Shown: positions 35,811 to 47,280 of the stretch, piece by piece | How positions within the stretch are numbered: the stretch's first letter is position 1 | Layout: each line of letters starts with the position of its first letter | NCBI GenBank assembly: GCA_950106755.1 | Contig: OX467084.1 | Location: 5,208,001 to 5,272,000 of the forward strand | DNA length: 64,000 nt | Direction of reading: 5' to 3' | Source of the DNA: Climacium dendroides | Lineage: Eukaryota; Streptophyta; Bryopsida; Hypnales; Climaciaceae | Notes under the pieces: model-generated | Seen by the model: only the letters and a program-made list of their open reading frames with translations | Database searches by the model: none | Told to the model about the DNA's origin: nothing | Translations under genes and position numbers: made by a program

Positions 35811-37048
35811 ACCCTCTGCCATATCAACTTCAAAATTTCATAACTAATTCCACAAAGCTAAAAAAGAAAATATAAAACGACTTGGGTCAGCTGCCAATTC
35901 CACTGGTCTTTCAAGGAAAATTTACTGAAAAATATTTCAAGAAGCTTCACTCTCCAATTTCAGGTTTCAGCTGTTAGAAGGGCGATTTATGGACCTACTA
36001 CCTCAGCGTGTGTTTTGAGCGACTTTTTGCCCCAAAATTTTGCTGACACGAAAGCAGCTCCTGTTCCAAAAACAACTGAGTGCGTGAGTCGTGAGGCTTG
36101 CATGTCGCCGGGGTTCCTGGAGAGTACTATCGTATCCCTTCTCCACCGACGGACGAGGGCTTCTGTGAGGCATCGGCACTATCGGTTGACAAGGTCACAG
36201 TGAGCAATCGGTCAATGCTATCGGAAGGCCTGGAGGAATCCGACAGCATCAGTGGGAAATAGTCGGTAGAATCCATCATGCAAAGTCCCTTGTAGTACCT
36301 CTTTCGCTCGCAGACTGCCGCTCCGCCGCTCTTGTACTGACAAAGGTCGATCATCTTGGGTTGCGTTTGCGTTCTCTTGTGGAATTTCTTCGTCACCGAT
36401 CGTCCTGGATCGGTTTATTTTGAGGTGGGTGCTTGCAATCCAGCACTGTCTCTCTCGACTTTTCTCCGAGTGTTACTTTGTTGCTTTGTAGGCGCCTGTT
36501 TCATCAGTTACTTCTTCCAGTTGGGTGCAGTGATTGTTACGTTGGCATTTGAGGGTTTGGGAGTAGTCCGAAGTGCGTCGGATGAGGATTCGGCGGCTTG
36601 GTTGTCCATAGTCGCGATTTTGACCCTTTTGAACCTCTCTTCTGACGTTCGTCGTTTCGTTGGGTAAAGTGGGTCTGGATTTCGGATATGGACAGAGGAA
36701 AAATCAGTTGGCTTGCCGCTCGGCTGAGCTTCTTGGTATTTCAGTGATGCTTGTGAGTCTACGTTTTGAAAGCACGTGCAGTTCTTGAATTTCTTACTTT
36801 ACTGGTTTTTGTGAACGTGTTTTGTGAGGCTTCTCGAAAGGACTCTTGGCTGTCACTGGACTTGATGTGAGGTTACTTGTACTGTGTCTGATGTCCAGTA
36901 GTTGAGAGTTAGAGATTGAAATTACTCTGAGTGAGGTATTTCTGATGTTTCAAAATACTTTGAACGTTGTCCGTCCGAGTGAATTCGGTGTGAGATGGAT
37001 GGGATTCGGGGTTGTTTCAGCACACTAGGTGTGGCTTAGAGGAATGAT
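35811..37048 (+). promoter_or_regulatory. Probable promoter/5' leader region of the trihelix gene
   Basis: From about 36000 the DNA becomes GC-richer with many CpGs, unlike the desert before it, which is typical of a gene start in this window. The start codon at 37496 follows a TTACAG acceptor at about 37486, so at least one untranslated exon must lie upstream. Short frames here (for example 36356-36667) are not recognisable. No TATA box was identified with confidence. Confidence 0.35.
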
Positions 37049-37365
37049 GGGCAATTTCGTTAAAATGGCGAAATTCCTTTACTTTGGCAGTTTTTACAGT
37101 TCAGAGCGGGCGTTCTGAAGTGTACAAACGTCATAGATACTTAAATCTATACAGTTCTTAGATGTTTGAAATCTATACCTGTGCTAGATGTCACTTTTAC
37201 AACTCAGATCGTGCGGTCTGAAATCTATAATAGTCATAGATTTCTTAAATCTATAAAAGTCCAAGATTCTTGAAAACTATACCTGTACTAGATGTCACTT
37301 TTACAATTCAGAGCGGGAGGTCTGAAAATGGCACATGGAATGTCGCCATTTTAATGAAATTCCCC
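37049..37365. mobile_element. About 317-bp MITE in the trihelix leader
   Basis: The left end GGGCAATTTCGTTAAAATGG and the right end, reverse-complemented, GGGGAATTTCATTAAAATGG are inverted repeats of about 28 bp. The interior has several TAGATxTxTTAAATCTATA and TCAGAxCGxGxGxTCTGAA segments. It probably lies in an intron of the 5' leader. Confidence 0.65.
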
Positions 37366-37495
37366 ATAATGGTATCTCTTGCTTCAGGTTTTGCAAAGGC
37401 GTAAGTTCTTGTCCACCAAATTCAAAGCAAGAGCGAAGCTCCTCACTGGACGTGGCCATGTTTTGGCTCTGATGTGATTTGTTACAGCTCTGACC

Positions 37496-38582
37496 ATGCC
37501 GGACTGGATGGAACCTCCGACCATGTCAGACGCACCATTCCAGATGCCCGAAAGTGGTTGGTTACAATTGTATCAATCTGTGACCCCTCACCCTCTGGAG
37601 GGACTTCGCTTCCATAACGATCACGCGTCCCTTGAAGGTGAGTTCCTCGCTATGAGGTTCAACTGGATATTTGAAGTGCCATGACTGTTCTATTCAAATG
37701 TGAGTTGAGTTGCAGTGGAAAGATTTCCAGTTTCGTTCCATTTAAACACTTCAAATTTATGAAACAAATTTGTCCTTGTCTTTTCACGAATCCGTTTCTC
37801 TTACCCTGTCTGTGCTATATATTTTCTTCACGGTTGTTCCAGAAGGAAGCTTGGAAGGATCTATGCCGAGCAGTGGTGCCATAGGACGTAGTATAGAATG
37901 TGCACAGAGTTTTGAAACACTGCAGCTTGGTTACCATGAAGCAAATGATGATGTCTTGGTTGACCCTAAACCTCGGAAAGGCACAAGGAAAAGAGATCGG
38001 GATAAAAATTGGACTGACGAGGAGACTTCGGTTCTGGTGAAGTGCAAGCGCTTAGCTTTCCACGACAAAGCGAGTCCTTTTCGCAAGCAGCAGTCCAGTG
38101 CTACCGACTGGGAGGCCATCTCTAAAGAACTGAGGAACAACCCTGACACTAGTGCATCTGAAAAGACGGGGGCCCAATGCAGGCTTCGATGGGACACTCT
38201 GGTGAAGTCCCACCGAATAATCAAAGAGCGTTGCATGCAGACAGAGAAGGAATATGTTGAGCTCAACGAAGAAGAAATTAGTGGCTTGAAACTGGCAACG
38301 GCATTGAAGGGAGAATGGTACGAGGTCATCGACGCTATCTCTCGCAAAACCAGGTCTCAAAAGCGTGACCACCCTCCTCGTGGCGTTGGTGATTTCACAA
38401 ACCATGTGGGTGGGATAGGAAATGGTGCAGATCCTGTGAGTCCGCGCATTACGCCAACTTATCAGGGTCCGCTTTCATCGGCGAATGTAGGGACGTTCCC
38501 GCCGTTCAGTCCACCTTTACATTTGTCAACTGGAAGGCCTGAGCCTGGGACTTCCTCCCCGAAACAAATCGTAAGTTTTGGC
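37496..38582 (+). CDS. Trihelix / Myb-SANT-like DNA-binding protein
   Basis: Exon 1 is 37496-37637 (MPDWMEPPTMSDAPFQMPES...) and joins in phase 1 through a GTGAGT/TTCCAG intron to exon 2 at 37843. Exon 2 is open to a TGA at 38580-38582; a GTAAGT donor at 38571 suggests that splicing continues instead. Exon 2 holds one DNA-binding domain: NWTDEETSVLVKCKRLAF, then DWEAISKELRNN, then QCRLRWDTLVKSHRIIKE. The spaced Trp residues and QC.RRW-type third helix are characteristic of plant trihelix/GT and Myb/SANT-like factors. A basic run (RKGTRKRDRDK) precedes it and may act as a nuclear signal. After it come a charged helical stretch and a Pro/Ser-rich tail. Predicted role: nuclear transcription factor. 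The 3' end is uncertain; it may read on into the LRR exon at 39250. Confidence 0.75.
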
Positions 38583-38621
38583 TGATGTAAGAATTTAGAC
38601 TTTAAACTGTTTGATTTGTGA

Positions 38622-39225
38622 TTGAGTTTGCTGTCTTCTCAGAGGCATTATTGCCAATCGGTTGGTCATTTATTTGATATCGATGGTTTGAGTGCATGCA
38701 ACCGGAGCTTATGCGATGGATCATTCATACCAGCACTTCTGACTCTTTTACAAGTGGCATGCAAGAGATATATTCACGACCATGGACTTTCTTCTTGGTT
38801 CGGGGTACACTGGAAATTCTTCGAGAAATGAACGATTGCAGAGCGTGTGAGACATTGACGCTGTTTGTTATTATTGGGTGTGGGGCAGGCTATACCGGGA
38901 TTTTCGAGGCTATCTGGTCAGCTGAGATCCACACTTCTTGATCTGATATTGGGAAGTCGATTCCTTAGGGGTTGTTGGAGTCTTCGTGACAACAAAACCC
39001 TGTCACTTTTATGCCGATGGCTTTCAATCGTTCAGAATCGAAGTTGCTCAGACATATATGACGACGTAGGTTATGCCGGTGTCCAATTGTGCAGTGAATT
39101 CATTCAGTTTGTGTATTATCCACAGTGATGATCTTATCCTTGAAAGCGCCGGTCATGTCGGATAACTAGCCAATGGAACACTGGCGTTTTTTACAATTTG
39201 TGTTTCCAAGCTATTTCACACTTAC
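38622..39225 (+). other. Possible intron or additional exons between trihelix and LRR parts
   Basis: An AG acceptor at 38640 is followed by an open frame in phase with the trihelix exon (RHYCQSVGHLFDIDGL..., stop at 38829). Two other frames are also open here. None gives a recognisable domain, so this may be intron, untranslated sequence or a tail exon. CpG content is gene-like. Confidence 0.3.
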
Positions 39226-40281
39226 TTGTGGATGCGTATTTGTATGCAGGTGAGCGTGCTGGTGGCAATGGGGCTAGTGCACGTCTCTGCGCATTTCCTT
39301 TCCAGCAGTTTAGATGCATCATATTTCCGCGTCTTTGATAAATTCATGAAGAAAGTGATCCGAAACAATCCTAGCTGCGACACTCACAGACATTTTAAAC
39401 TATTGGACGACATCAAGTTTCTTTCAGCGAGGGAATCCTCAGTGCCGGAACGGATTAGGGTTCTGAAACTGGACGGATGTCGGGGACTGGAGAGGATCGA
39501 TGTCAGGGGTTTGCGGAGGCTGCGCTCGCTCTTCATCAGATCATGTCCGGTGCTGAAGATGGTGACCGGGTGGAAATTTCTGAGAGAGCTCGGCTGGCTA
39601 GAAAGCGATAATTGCCCGTCTTTTCACGATTATCCTGATTTACAGAACCTCCCCTCTCTGAAGGAGTTTCGGTTCAATCGATGCACCGTCTCAGATTGCC
39701 CTGCAAGATCCGACCTTGGCATCAGCCAGTGCGTTCGACTGCGGAGACTGGAGATATTTGGAGACGATGGACTGCAAGAGAGTGGGGATCTGAGCTCTCT
39801 GAAGTGCTTGGAAGTCTTGAGCTTTTTCCATTGCTTTGCCCTTTCAACCATCACCGACCTCAGTGGACTGCATTCACTGTCCAGTCTAATACTTCAGGGT
39901 TGTACGGCTTTCAGCAGGCTACCAGACTTGAGTCACATGAAAGAATTGGTTCACATTGATGTAAGCAGGACTGACTTGGAAGAGATCCCAGGTGTTGAGA
40001 AACTGGTGAGTCTGAAGACTTTGTACTGCGGGGACTCAAAGCTGAAGCATCTTCCTGACCTCCATCACTTGCCTGGACTGCAGAAGGTTTCACTACATGG
40101 TACGCCGCTAATAGAGGACGATCCATCATCGTTTTACTTCGATAAAGCCGAGGTGCTGTTTCATTATGAGGAGACAAGGCATGTCGATGTTAGTGATATT
40201 AGTGACACGGAGCACAATCTCTCCGATTCTTCTGATGAAGAAGATGATGAAGCTGATGAAGCTGATGAGGAGAGTATTTGA
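39226..40281 (+). CDS. Leucine-rich-repeat protein with acidic C-terminus
   Basis: A single open exon of up to 351 residues. Residues about 80-300 form repeated LRR units of 22-24 residues (IRVLKLDGCRGLERIDVRGL; LRSLFIRSCPVLKMV; LKEFRFNRCTV; LEVLSFFHCFALSTITDLSG; LSSLILQGCTAFSRLPDLSH; LKTLYCGDSKLKHLPDLHHL). These resemble the LRR fans of plant NLR immune proteins, but no TIR, NB-ARC or kinase domain is present. The C-terminus is strongly acidic (DSSDEEDDEADEADEESI). A TATGCAG acceptor sits at 39249, so the true start may be a splice site there rather than an ATG at 39226 or 39268. It is on the same strand and only 0.65 kb after the trihelix gene, with matching phase, so it could be that gene's last exon. 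Confidence 0.7.
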   Translation: MWMRICMQVSVLVAMGLVHVSAHFLSSSLDASYFRVFDKFMKKVIRNNPSCDTHRHFKLLDDIKFLSARESSVPERIRVLKLDGCRGLERIDVRGLRRLRSLFIRSCPVLKMVTGWKFLRELGWLESDNCPSFHDYPDLQNLPSLKEFRFNRCTVSDCPARSDLGISQCVRLRRLEIFGDDGLQESGDLSSLKCLEVLSFFHCFALSTITDLSGLHSLSSLILQGCTAFSRLPDLSHMKELVHIDVSRTDLEEIPGVEKLVSLKTLYCGDSKLKHLPDLHHLPGLQKVSLHGTPLIEDDPSSFYFDKAEVLFHYEETRHVDVSDISDTEHNLSDSSDEEDDEADEADEESI

Positions 40282-41959
40282 TTGGATGATATGGGCGTAT
40301 GCATTGCTGTGTGCTTGAATACTTGCGCTCTGCTCGAGTCCAACTGCTGTCATTGGCTTTTAGTTTCGGACATTTGCAAATAAGCTCCTGGTCAAATGAA
40401 TTCTGCAAGCTTTGAAGTGTAGAAAAGATTCATGTGCCAATCGCTTGGCAAGCAGTGGCCGTAAATAGTGACGTAGAATGGACACCCAATTGATTTTTAC
40501 TTGTCAGAATCTTCTCAGTAAGGTAGCAGCACCTTAAATCGTTCGTCAAAATATAAGCCTTTTAGCGTTTCTGTGTGAAAATTTCATTCAACCAGATTAG
40601 CAAATTGTAGTGAAAGTTGTAGGAAGTAGAATCTGAATCTTTTGTTGATTGAAGAACATGCTAGAAATTTTCAAAAGCAAGAAACAATAGGCTCCTATAA
40701 TGTGTGAGACATGGCAAGAAACAATACGTTTGGAACCTTGAAACACCAGAGTGATGCATAAATAGTGACTAGCTACTTTTATCATTTACTGAAGTTCTAA
40801 AAAGAACAGTGGGTGGATTTGTATGTAAGTTTGGTTTGTAATTAGGCAAAGAATAGGTAGTTAATTTAGGTAATTGGTTGTTTAAGGTGCCACTACCCTT
40901 TTTTTTCAATGAAATGCATCTTATGCATTGTCATTTTCATGTAGGAAAGTAAGAACCTTCCACTTTTTGTGCAACAAAACAGAACATTAGTGCCTCGTAT
41001 GTTTCTAGAGTTTTGGTGAGAAAATGTGAAGGTGAAAGTGGTAGCCATTGAAACATTCTTTCTTGAATTTCTATAGCTCCAAAGTATAAGCATTTAGAAT
41101 TGAGATATTGTCTTGATGTTCTTGAATCCTTTAACCTTAAGAAGATGAGTCCTATCATCAAGGTACTTTGTCAAAAATGATTTAATTTTTGGACCAATAG
41201 TTACATTCTTCATTTCTAAAGTAATCTACAAAGTCATTCAATGGCCACTTTTTGGCATCAATGCTTGGAGACTTAAAAACAACAAATGTGATAGTAGATA
41301 AATGGGTTCATGTGGAAACACCCAAAATTGTCCCTATATCCACTTTTAACAAGTAGACTTGTATTAGCTTGTAAAGTTTTTTGACTATATTTTCACCAAA
41401 ATGCTCAAGAAACTACTATTTCTAGTATAAGTACCAAATTTAAGAAAAAAAACATTTTTGGACACATAGAACCATAGGAACTTGAAGTGCATTGGTTTGA
41501 GAAGATGTGAAAAAAATTTCAGAAATTTTTACAATGTAGATTGTAAGACATTAGCATTTGAATTGACAAAAATCCTTTTGGAGGCCCTATGAAAAATCGA
41601 GTAGTTGCACTTCACCAAGTCTTATTTATGTGAAAAAATGTTCAAAATGGTGGTGCTTCTTTAAATTCATTCTTCAAGGCAAGTTCACTACATGCTTGAT
41701 AATTTTAGATCATTTAGAATTGTACAATATATAGGAAAAAAATAGTAAGTAGAAAAGAAGTAGAGAATGATTTAAGATACTAAATTGTTAAAAACTAATT
41801 TATCAAATTGAAAAATGCTTTTAACCAATCAATCTACAACTAATATTTTTATTTTTTTCAAAAAACATCAAAAATTGAATTAAATAAAGGACTTCAAAGT
41901 TTATTTTAGTGTAGAAATTCTACAACTACCTACAAACTATTGACAACTAAAATTCCTCA
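40282..41959. other. 3' region of LRR gene, then AT-rich spacer
   Basis: The first 200-300 bp are probably 3' untranslated sequence. The rest is AT-rich, with minus-strand frames (40893-41161) that show no known protein. No gene supported. Confidence 0.45.
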
Positions 41960-42159
41960 CACTACAACAATGGCAATGTTTTATGACTGCAGAATTATGA
42001 CTGAGGATGATTGGCGACTGCTTGCAGTCATATTCTTGAAGGCCAACACTTTGGGGAGAAATATGACTGCAAAATATGACTGTCAGTCATTTTTACGCCT
42101 TGTACGTCATAAGCGTATACTATATGGCCATTAGGAATACCAAAGTACTTCATAGGGAA

Positions 42160-42270
42160 TGTAGGGAACATGTTTGGGAATGTTGGAAACATGTTTGGGA
42201 ACGTTGGAAACATGTTTGGGAACGTTGGAAACATGTTTGGGAACGTTGGGAACATGTTTGGGAACATTGA
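42160..42270. repeat. 21-bp tandem repeat, about 5 units
   Basis: Unit GGGAACGTTGGAAACATGTT plus T, repeated with few changes inside CACTA copy 2. Copy 1 has only a rudiment (GGGAACATATTTAGGGAACG), so the array expanded after the copies separated. Confidence 0.85.
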
Positions 42271-43204
42271 GTCATATTATCACTAATATTTTCATATAAT
42301 AGTGATTTTTTTTTGTTTTGGGCAATTCAAGAAAAATTTTGGCAGTTCCAAAAAAATATAGAGAAGTCATTGTTTAAAATTTTGAAATCCTAGTCACCTA
42401 CTTTTTTGGATTTTGAATCCTAGTCACCACTTTTTTAGGGTTTTGAGACCCTAGCCGTCATTTTTTTAGGGTTTTGAAACCCTAACCGCCACTTTTTAGG
42501 GTTCTGGAACCCTAGCCGTCACTTCTTGTGGCTCTTCTTTCTTACTTTTTATTGTCTCTTAGCTCTCACTTGTTGTTGCTTTTTGTTGCATCTTAACTCT
42601 TGTTTCTTGTTGCTCTTTAGTTCATGCTTCTTGTTTCTTATTGTTGCATCTAAATTCTTTCTTTCTCTTGCATTTGAACTCTTTCTTCTTCCTAGTTCTT
42701 TTTTTTTGTTTCCTCTTGTTTTATAGTTCTTGCTTCTTTTTTGTTCTTGTTGTATCTATACTCTCATTTCTTGTTGTTTCTTGTTATGTCTTAGTTGGTG
42801 CTTCTTGTTTTTTCTTGTGTCTTAGTTGTTGCTTTTTTTTTGTTCTTATGTCTTAATTATTGCCTCATATTGTGTCTTAATTGTTGTTTCTTGTTTTATG
42901 TTGCTTCTTGTTTCTTGTTGTGTCTTAGTTGTTGCTTAGTTGTTGTTTTTTATTCCTTGTTGCATCTTAACTTTTGATTCTTGTTAACTCTTAATACTTA
43001 TCTTCTTTTTCTTGTTTCTTCCATCATTAATCTTATTCTTTCTATCCTAAACTTGAGCTAAATATTTTGTGTTTTTGTAAGTCTTTGAAGGTTATGCTTT
43101 GTTGTTCAATCACTAAAAACTAACCTCTCATTTCTTTAATTGTATATACAGGCATCAAAAGTTGAAACAAAGACATTGGAAGCTACTTGCAACTTCATGA
43201 AGCC

Positions 43205-43612
43205 AAAAATATGACTCACAGAAGTCATATTCCATAAAATATGACTGACAAAAGTCGTATTCTACATCACTGCAAAATATGACTCATCTCAATCATATTT
43301 CATAAAATATGACTGCCAAGAGTCGTATTCTACATCACTGCAAAATATGATTTATCTCAGTCGTATTCCGTAAAATATGACTGACGAGAGTCGTATTCTA
43401 CATCACTGCAAAATATGACTCACTTCAGTCATATTCCACGTCATCCAAAAATATGACTAACCGCAGTCATATTCCACGTCATCCAAAAATATGACTGACC
43501 GCAGTCATATTCCACGTCATCCAAAAATATGACTGACTGCAGTTATATTCCACGTCATCCAAAAATATGACTGACCATAGTCATATTCCACGTAGGATTT
43601 TTTTGTTTGCCC
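43205..43612. repeat. 38-bp palindromic unit array in CACTA copy 2
   Basis: About ten units, most of the form AAATATGACTGACCGCAGTC plus ATATTCCACGTCATCCAA. Each contains an inverted pair ATATGACT/AGTCATAT around a short centre. Probable transposase-binding subterminal sites. Confidence 0.85.
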
Positions 43613-43880
43613 GGGCAACTCAAGAAAAAGTCAAGACTCCCCTAGGAAAGTCAAAGTATACGCCATGTTGGCATACTATGGCTAAAAATGGGTATTTATA
43701 CCCCTCGAAAAATATGACTGCCAATATGACTGATGTCTGAAGCGACTGCTTCTAAACGACTGGAGTTAGTCATATTCCGAGTCATCTACAGTGATTTCTG
43801 CGTGAGTCGTATTTTTTGATTTTACGACTCACTGCAGTCATATTTTGCAGTCATAAAACACTGCTTTTGTTGTAGTGTCA

Positions 43881-44685
43881 TAACTCTCATCTCATTAATC
43901 AAATTGGAATGATTAAAAGCATTAGGAAAAAGTTGAACTTTGGAAAAGGCTATTGATGCAAATACATTTAGATGTTATTTTGCATATTATTATTGACATA
44001 AAAACACAAGTTGTTCTATTTGATGTCATCTAAAATCCATCTGCTAAAATTGTAAAATGTCATATAAAACACAAGTTTCTTATAGTGCAAGATGATAACA
44101 AAATCAAAAGTTTTGTCAATGAAATGCAAAAAAGTGCACACAGAGACCAAAATAGAGTATTTTGAATCATGGGTGTTGCAACATTTTATTGTGTCCCACA
44201 TCAAAATCAAGTTTCCATCTCAAATTCTATGAGTAACAATGTCACACACAAGAAATTGGAAGAAGATGAACTTGAATTTTACTGAACATGACTTTGCATT
44301 CCAAATAATTATAGAGGATGAGTTCCTATGCTGTTTTGCTTGGTGGTAGTTGCTAACTTTCCTTCTTTATAAAACAGTAAAATTCTGCAAAATGATACTT
44401 GGTTTAATTTGTAGTTGGAAACGAATTTTGTTGATTGGGTTGGATGAGTCTACTTTTGCATAGAAGTAGCCATGTTCCATGTTTTTGGAATCTTTCATTC
44501 TAGCAAAAATACAAATTCCAAGGCAAATGCCCTCATGGAGGCCTAAGTAGGAGTCCAATTGTTTCACCTTCAAGCTTCTCCCAAACTTGTGACCAAGAAA
44601 CAGAAGTAGGATGGCAAGCTATCCAGCTTCATCCTACCAGTGTCCAGTTTGTCAGTGGCATCACAGGGTGATTCTCACCAAGCTC
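43881..44685. other. No gene seen
   Basis: AT-rich sequence between the CACTA element and the LINE. The minus-strand frames at 44016-44210 and 44367-44573 show no recognisable protein. Confidence 0.5.
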
Positions 44686-44689
44686 AATC

Positions 44690-47280
44690 ATCTTAATGGA
44701 CTTGTCAATTTCTTTAGCAACCCTAAACATCAGAGGTATAGGGGTTGGCACTAAGGGTTCACCAAAACAAGTCCATATTCACCGCCTATTCAACCGCATG
44801 GATGAACACAATGACGTTATATTAATTCAAGAACATTGGCTGTGCTTGGAGAGGTGCAAGAAGAAGACAAGAAGCCTTCCATTCCCCAATGGTGCTAGGC
44901 TGTAGAACCCAACGACTCAAGCAACTGATGGTATTGACAAATGGAGAGGGGGAACCAGAATTTTGATTAGTAAATTGCAAGAAACCAAAGTCTTGTCCGT
45001 AGGGATCATTAAGGAAGGTCGGACACAATTTGTTTCATTAAAACTGGATATAGCCTTTACTCTCACCATATTAAATGTCTACGCACCTTGTTCTTTGAGT
45101 GAGTGAGTAGAGTTATGGCATTCGCTGATTAACTCCAACATGTCGAGAGACAAATTTATACTAGCAGGAGACTTCAATATGGTGTCAGAAAAGGAAGACC
45201 ACCTTGGTTGTTCTTTTAATTGCACAAGCCCTACCCGGAGGGAAAAATCAACTTGGTCCAGATTATTGAACCATTACGGTTTAGAGGACTCATGGACCTC
45301 ACAATTTATCAGGAAAACATCGAATAAACGGTTCTTCTAGACCAACAATAGAGTAGGCCAGGTGTTGAGATGTGCCTGCATAGATAGAATATACATATCT
45401 AGCTCACTCTTGGGATAGGGTGGTTCCACCACCATTCACCCTCATACAAAACTCTTGGATCACGCCCCGGTCCATATCAAGCTTTTCCTCAAGCCAAGCC
45501 TATGTAAAGGGTAGTGTATTTCAACATTGAAATCTTGGGTAAGCACATGGCTAGACAAAACTTGGAGAAGGCATGGTATGGAGTAGATGCTCCCATAGGG
45601 AATGAATCATGGCTAGATTGGGTTGAATCTACCCAACACAGGGTATTACAAGAGGCAAACTCAATCTACAAGTACCAACATGTCCTCAAATTCCAAAAGG
45701 AGAGCCAAGCCTTGAGACGGATTAAGGAGGCAAAGGCTGTGCTTCAGAGAAACCAAGCAGATATATAGGCGGCCTAGAAATTGAACAACACACGAACAAA
45801 GCTCTAGGAGCTCACAATAGAAATATTGAATGCCCAGTTCCATGTAGTTTCAGCCAGATGGATGAGGATGGGAACAGATGCATACAAGAATTCTTTCAAG
45901 TATATAAGGACTTCCAAAAGAAGACAAGTATTGTCCAATTGCAGGTAGATGGCAAGATCTTGATGGAGTAGCAAGACAAAGCTTTAGCCATCACTAGCTT
46001 TTATAAGAACCTTTATATCAAAGGCCCAGAAAACCAGGACATTTTGGATGCCTAGAGACAATTTTACTTAGTATTCCCCAGGACGTCACGGACAAATATA
46101 ACCTTCAACTTTCAGATCCGGCCTTGCTGTCTAAATTACAGGATACCATTCAGGAGCTCTCATTTGATCATGCAGCAGGCGCAGATGGAATACCGACAGA
46201 TTTTTTTAAAGTATGCTCAAATTCTATTACAACTAATCTTCTAGAAAAAATGAGAGAAGTCTTAAGGACCGGTAGCCTTTCCAAAGCTCATAATAAAGAA
46301 TCATAGCACTTATACTGAAAGGAGGAGATTCTAGCCTAATCATGAATTTCAGACCCATCTCCTTTCTCTCCTCTTTTTATAAACTCATAGCTAAGATCCT
46401 TGTCAGGTGTCTCCAACACATTCTTCCAGAGATCATTCGACCCAACCAAACGGGATTCATTCATGGTCGGAGCATCATTGATAACATCTTTTTAGCTCAG
46501 GAATCCTTACACTATGCGGAGGAATCACACTAGGACCTAGTTCTCCTCCTGCTAGATTTCGAAAAGGCATTCGACATGATCTTCTGGAATTTTATGAGGG
46601 CAGTCTTGGAGAAGAGAAGCTTCCATCTAGAATTTATTTGGGGTGTTATGGCGTTGTATACCAACGCAATATCATTAGTCCTGGTGAATGGCCAAGTCGG
46701 GGAAGATTTTGACATCACTAGATCTGTGAGATAGGGATCCCTTTCTATTCATTGTAGTATTTGATGTGTTAGGTTTCATGCTGGAGGATCCACAATATGG
46801 GGTTTAGGGCCTTAAACATTCCAATGGGAAACATGTGACCGACATTGAATTTGTAGATGATGCCTCCCTTTACTTGCTGGGGACAGTTGTAAATCTTGAG
46901 AGAGCTCGCACAATGTTGGAGATTTTCTATCTTGGATCAGGCTTCAAAGTCAACTGGGATAAAATGACAACAATATGGGTTTCCATGAAAGATAAGCCTT
47001 TTGACTGGGGACAGGATTTAGGGTTAAAATGGATCCCAACATGTTCAGGCAAGAGGTACCTTGGACTTTTGATAGGCTTCCTCTTCCCCAAAGATGTCAA
47101 TACCCTCTCCCTAATAGACTTGCTACAATCCAAATTGAGGAGTTAGGTGGCAAAAATTGTCTTGCAAGTTGGCAGGGTTCTAATATGCAATCAGGTGATC
47201 CTAGCGTTGTGCTAGTATACAACATCCTACTATGCCATCTCAATCCCTTGGGGAGGGATAGTGAGTGGTCGGAGTAGCAA
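44690..47280 (+). mobile_element. Degenerate LINE (endonuclease + reverse transcriptase)
   Basis: Read on the plus strand, it shows apurinic-type endonuclease motifs in order: LATLNIRGIG (about 44715), ILIQEHWLCL (about 44820), ILAGDFNMVSEKE (about 45155), a CIDRIYISS block (about 45375) and LDHAPVHIKLF (about 45455). Reverse transcriptase motifs follow: FRPISFLSSFYKLIAKILVR (about 46345), NQTGFIHGRSIIDNIFLAQE (about 46445), LLLDFEKAFDMIFWNF (about 46540), LVNGQVGEDFDITRSVR (about 46680), and FVDDASLYLLG (about 46850), which stands where (F/Y)ADD is expected. About ten in-frame stops and shifts break it. RNase H is not seen. Original length would be longer than what remains. Probably inactive. 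Confidence 0.85.

Larger units (their letters stand above)
41960..43877. mobile_element. 1.9-kb CACTA-type element, copy 2, complete ends, TCA target duplication
   Basis: It begins CACTACAACAATGGCAATGT and ends CTGCTTTTGTTGTAGTG, with TCA on both sides (41957-41959; 43878-43880). Terminal inverted repeats of about 12 bp (CACTACAACAA) are followed inside by inverted TTTTATGACTGCA. Order: left ATATGACTG repeats; GGGAACGTTGG tandem block; AAACCCTAGCCG repeats; pyrimidine-rich core; exon-like block; palindrome array; right end. No transposase is visible. It is the same family as 2720-4722. Confidence 0.9.

Noticed and set aside
37931..38405. Long minus-strand frames opposite the trihelix exon
   Set aside because: Antisense shadows; the plus strand carries the conserved DNA-binding domain and splice sites.
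43205..43612. CRISPR-like regular array
   Set aside because: Units are contiguous 38-bp palindromes without unique spacers, inside a eukaryotic CACTA element.
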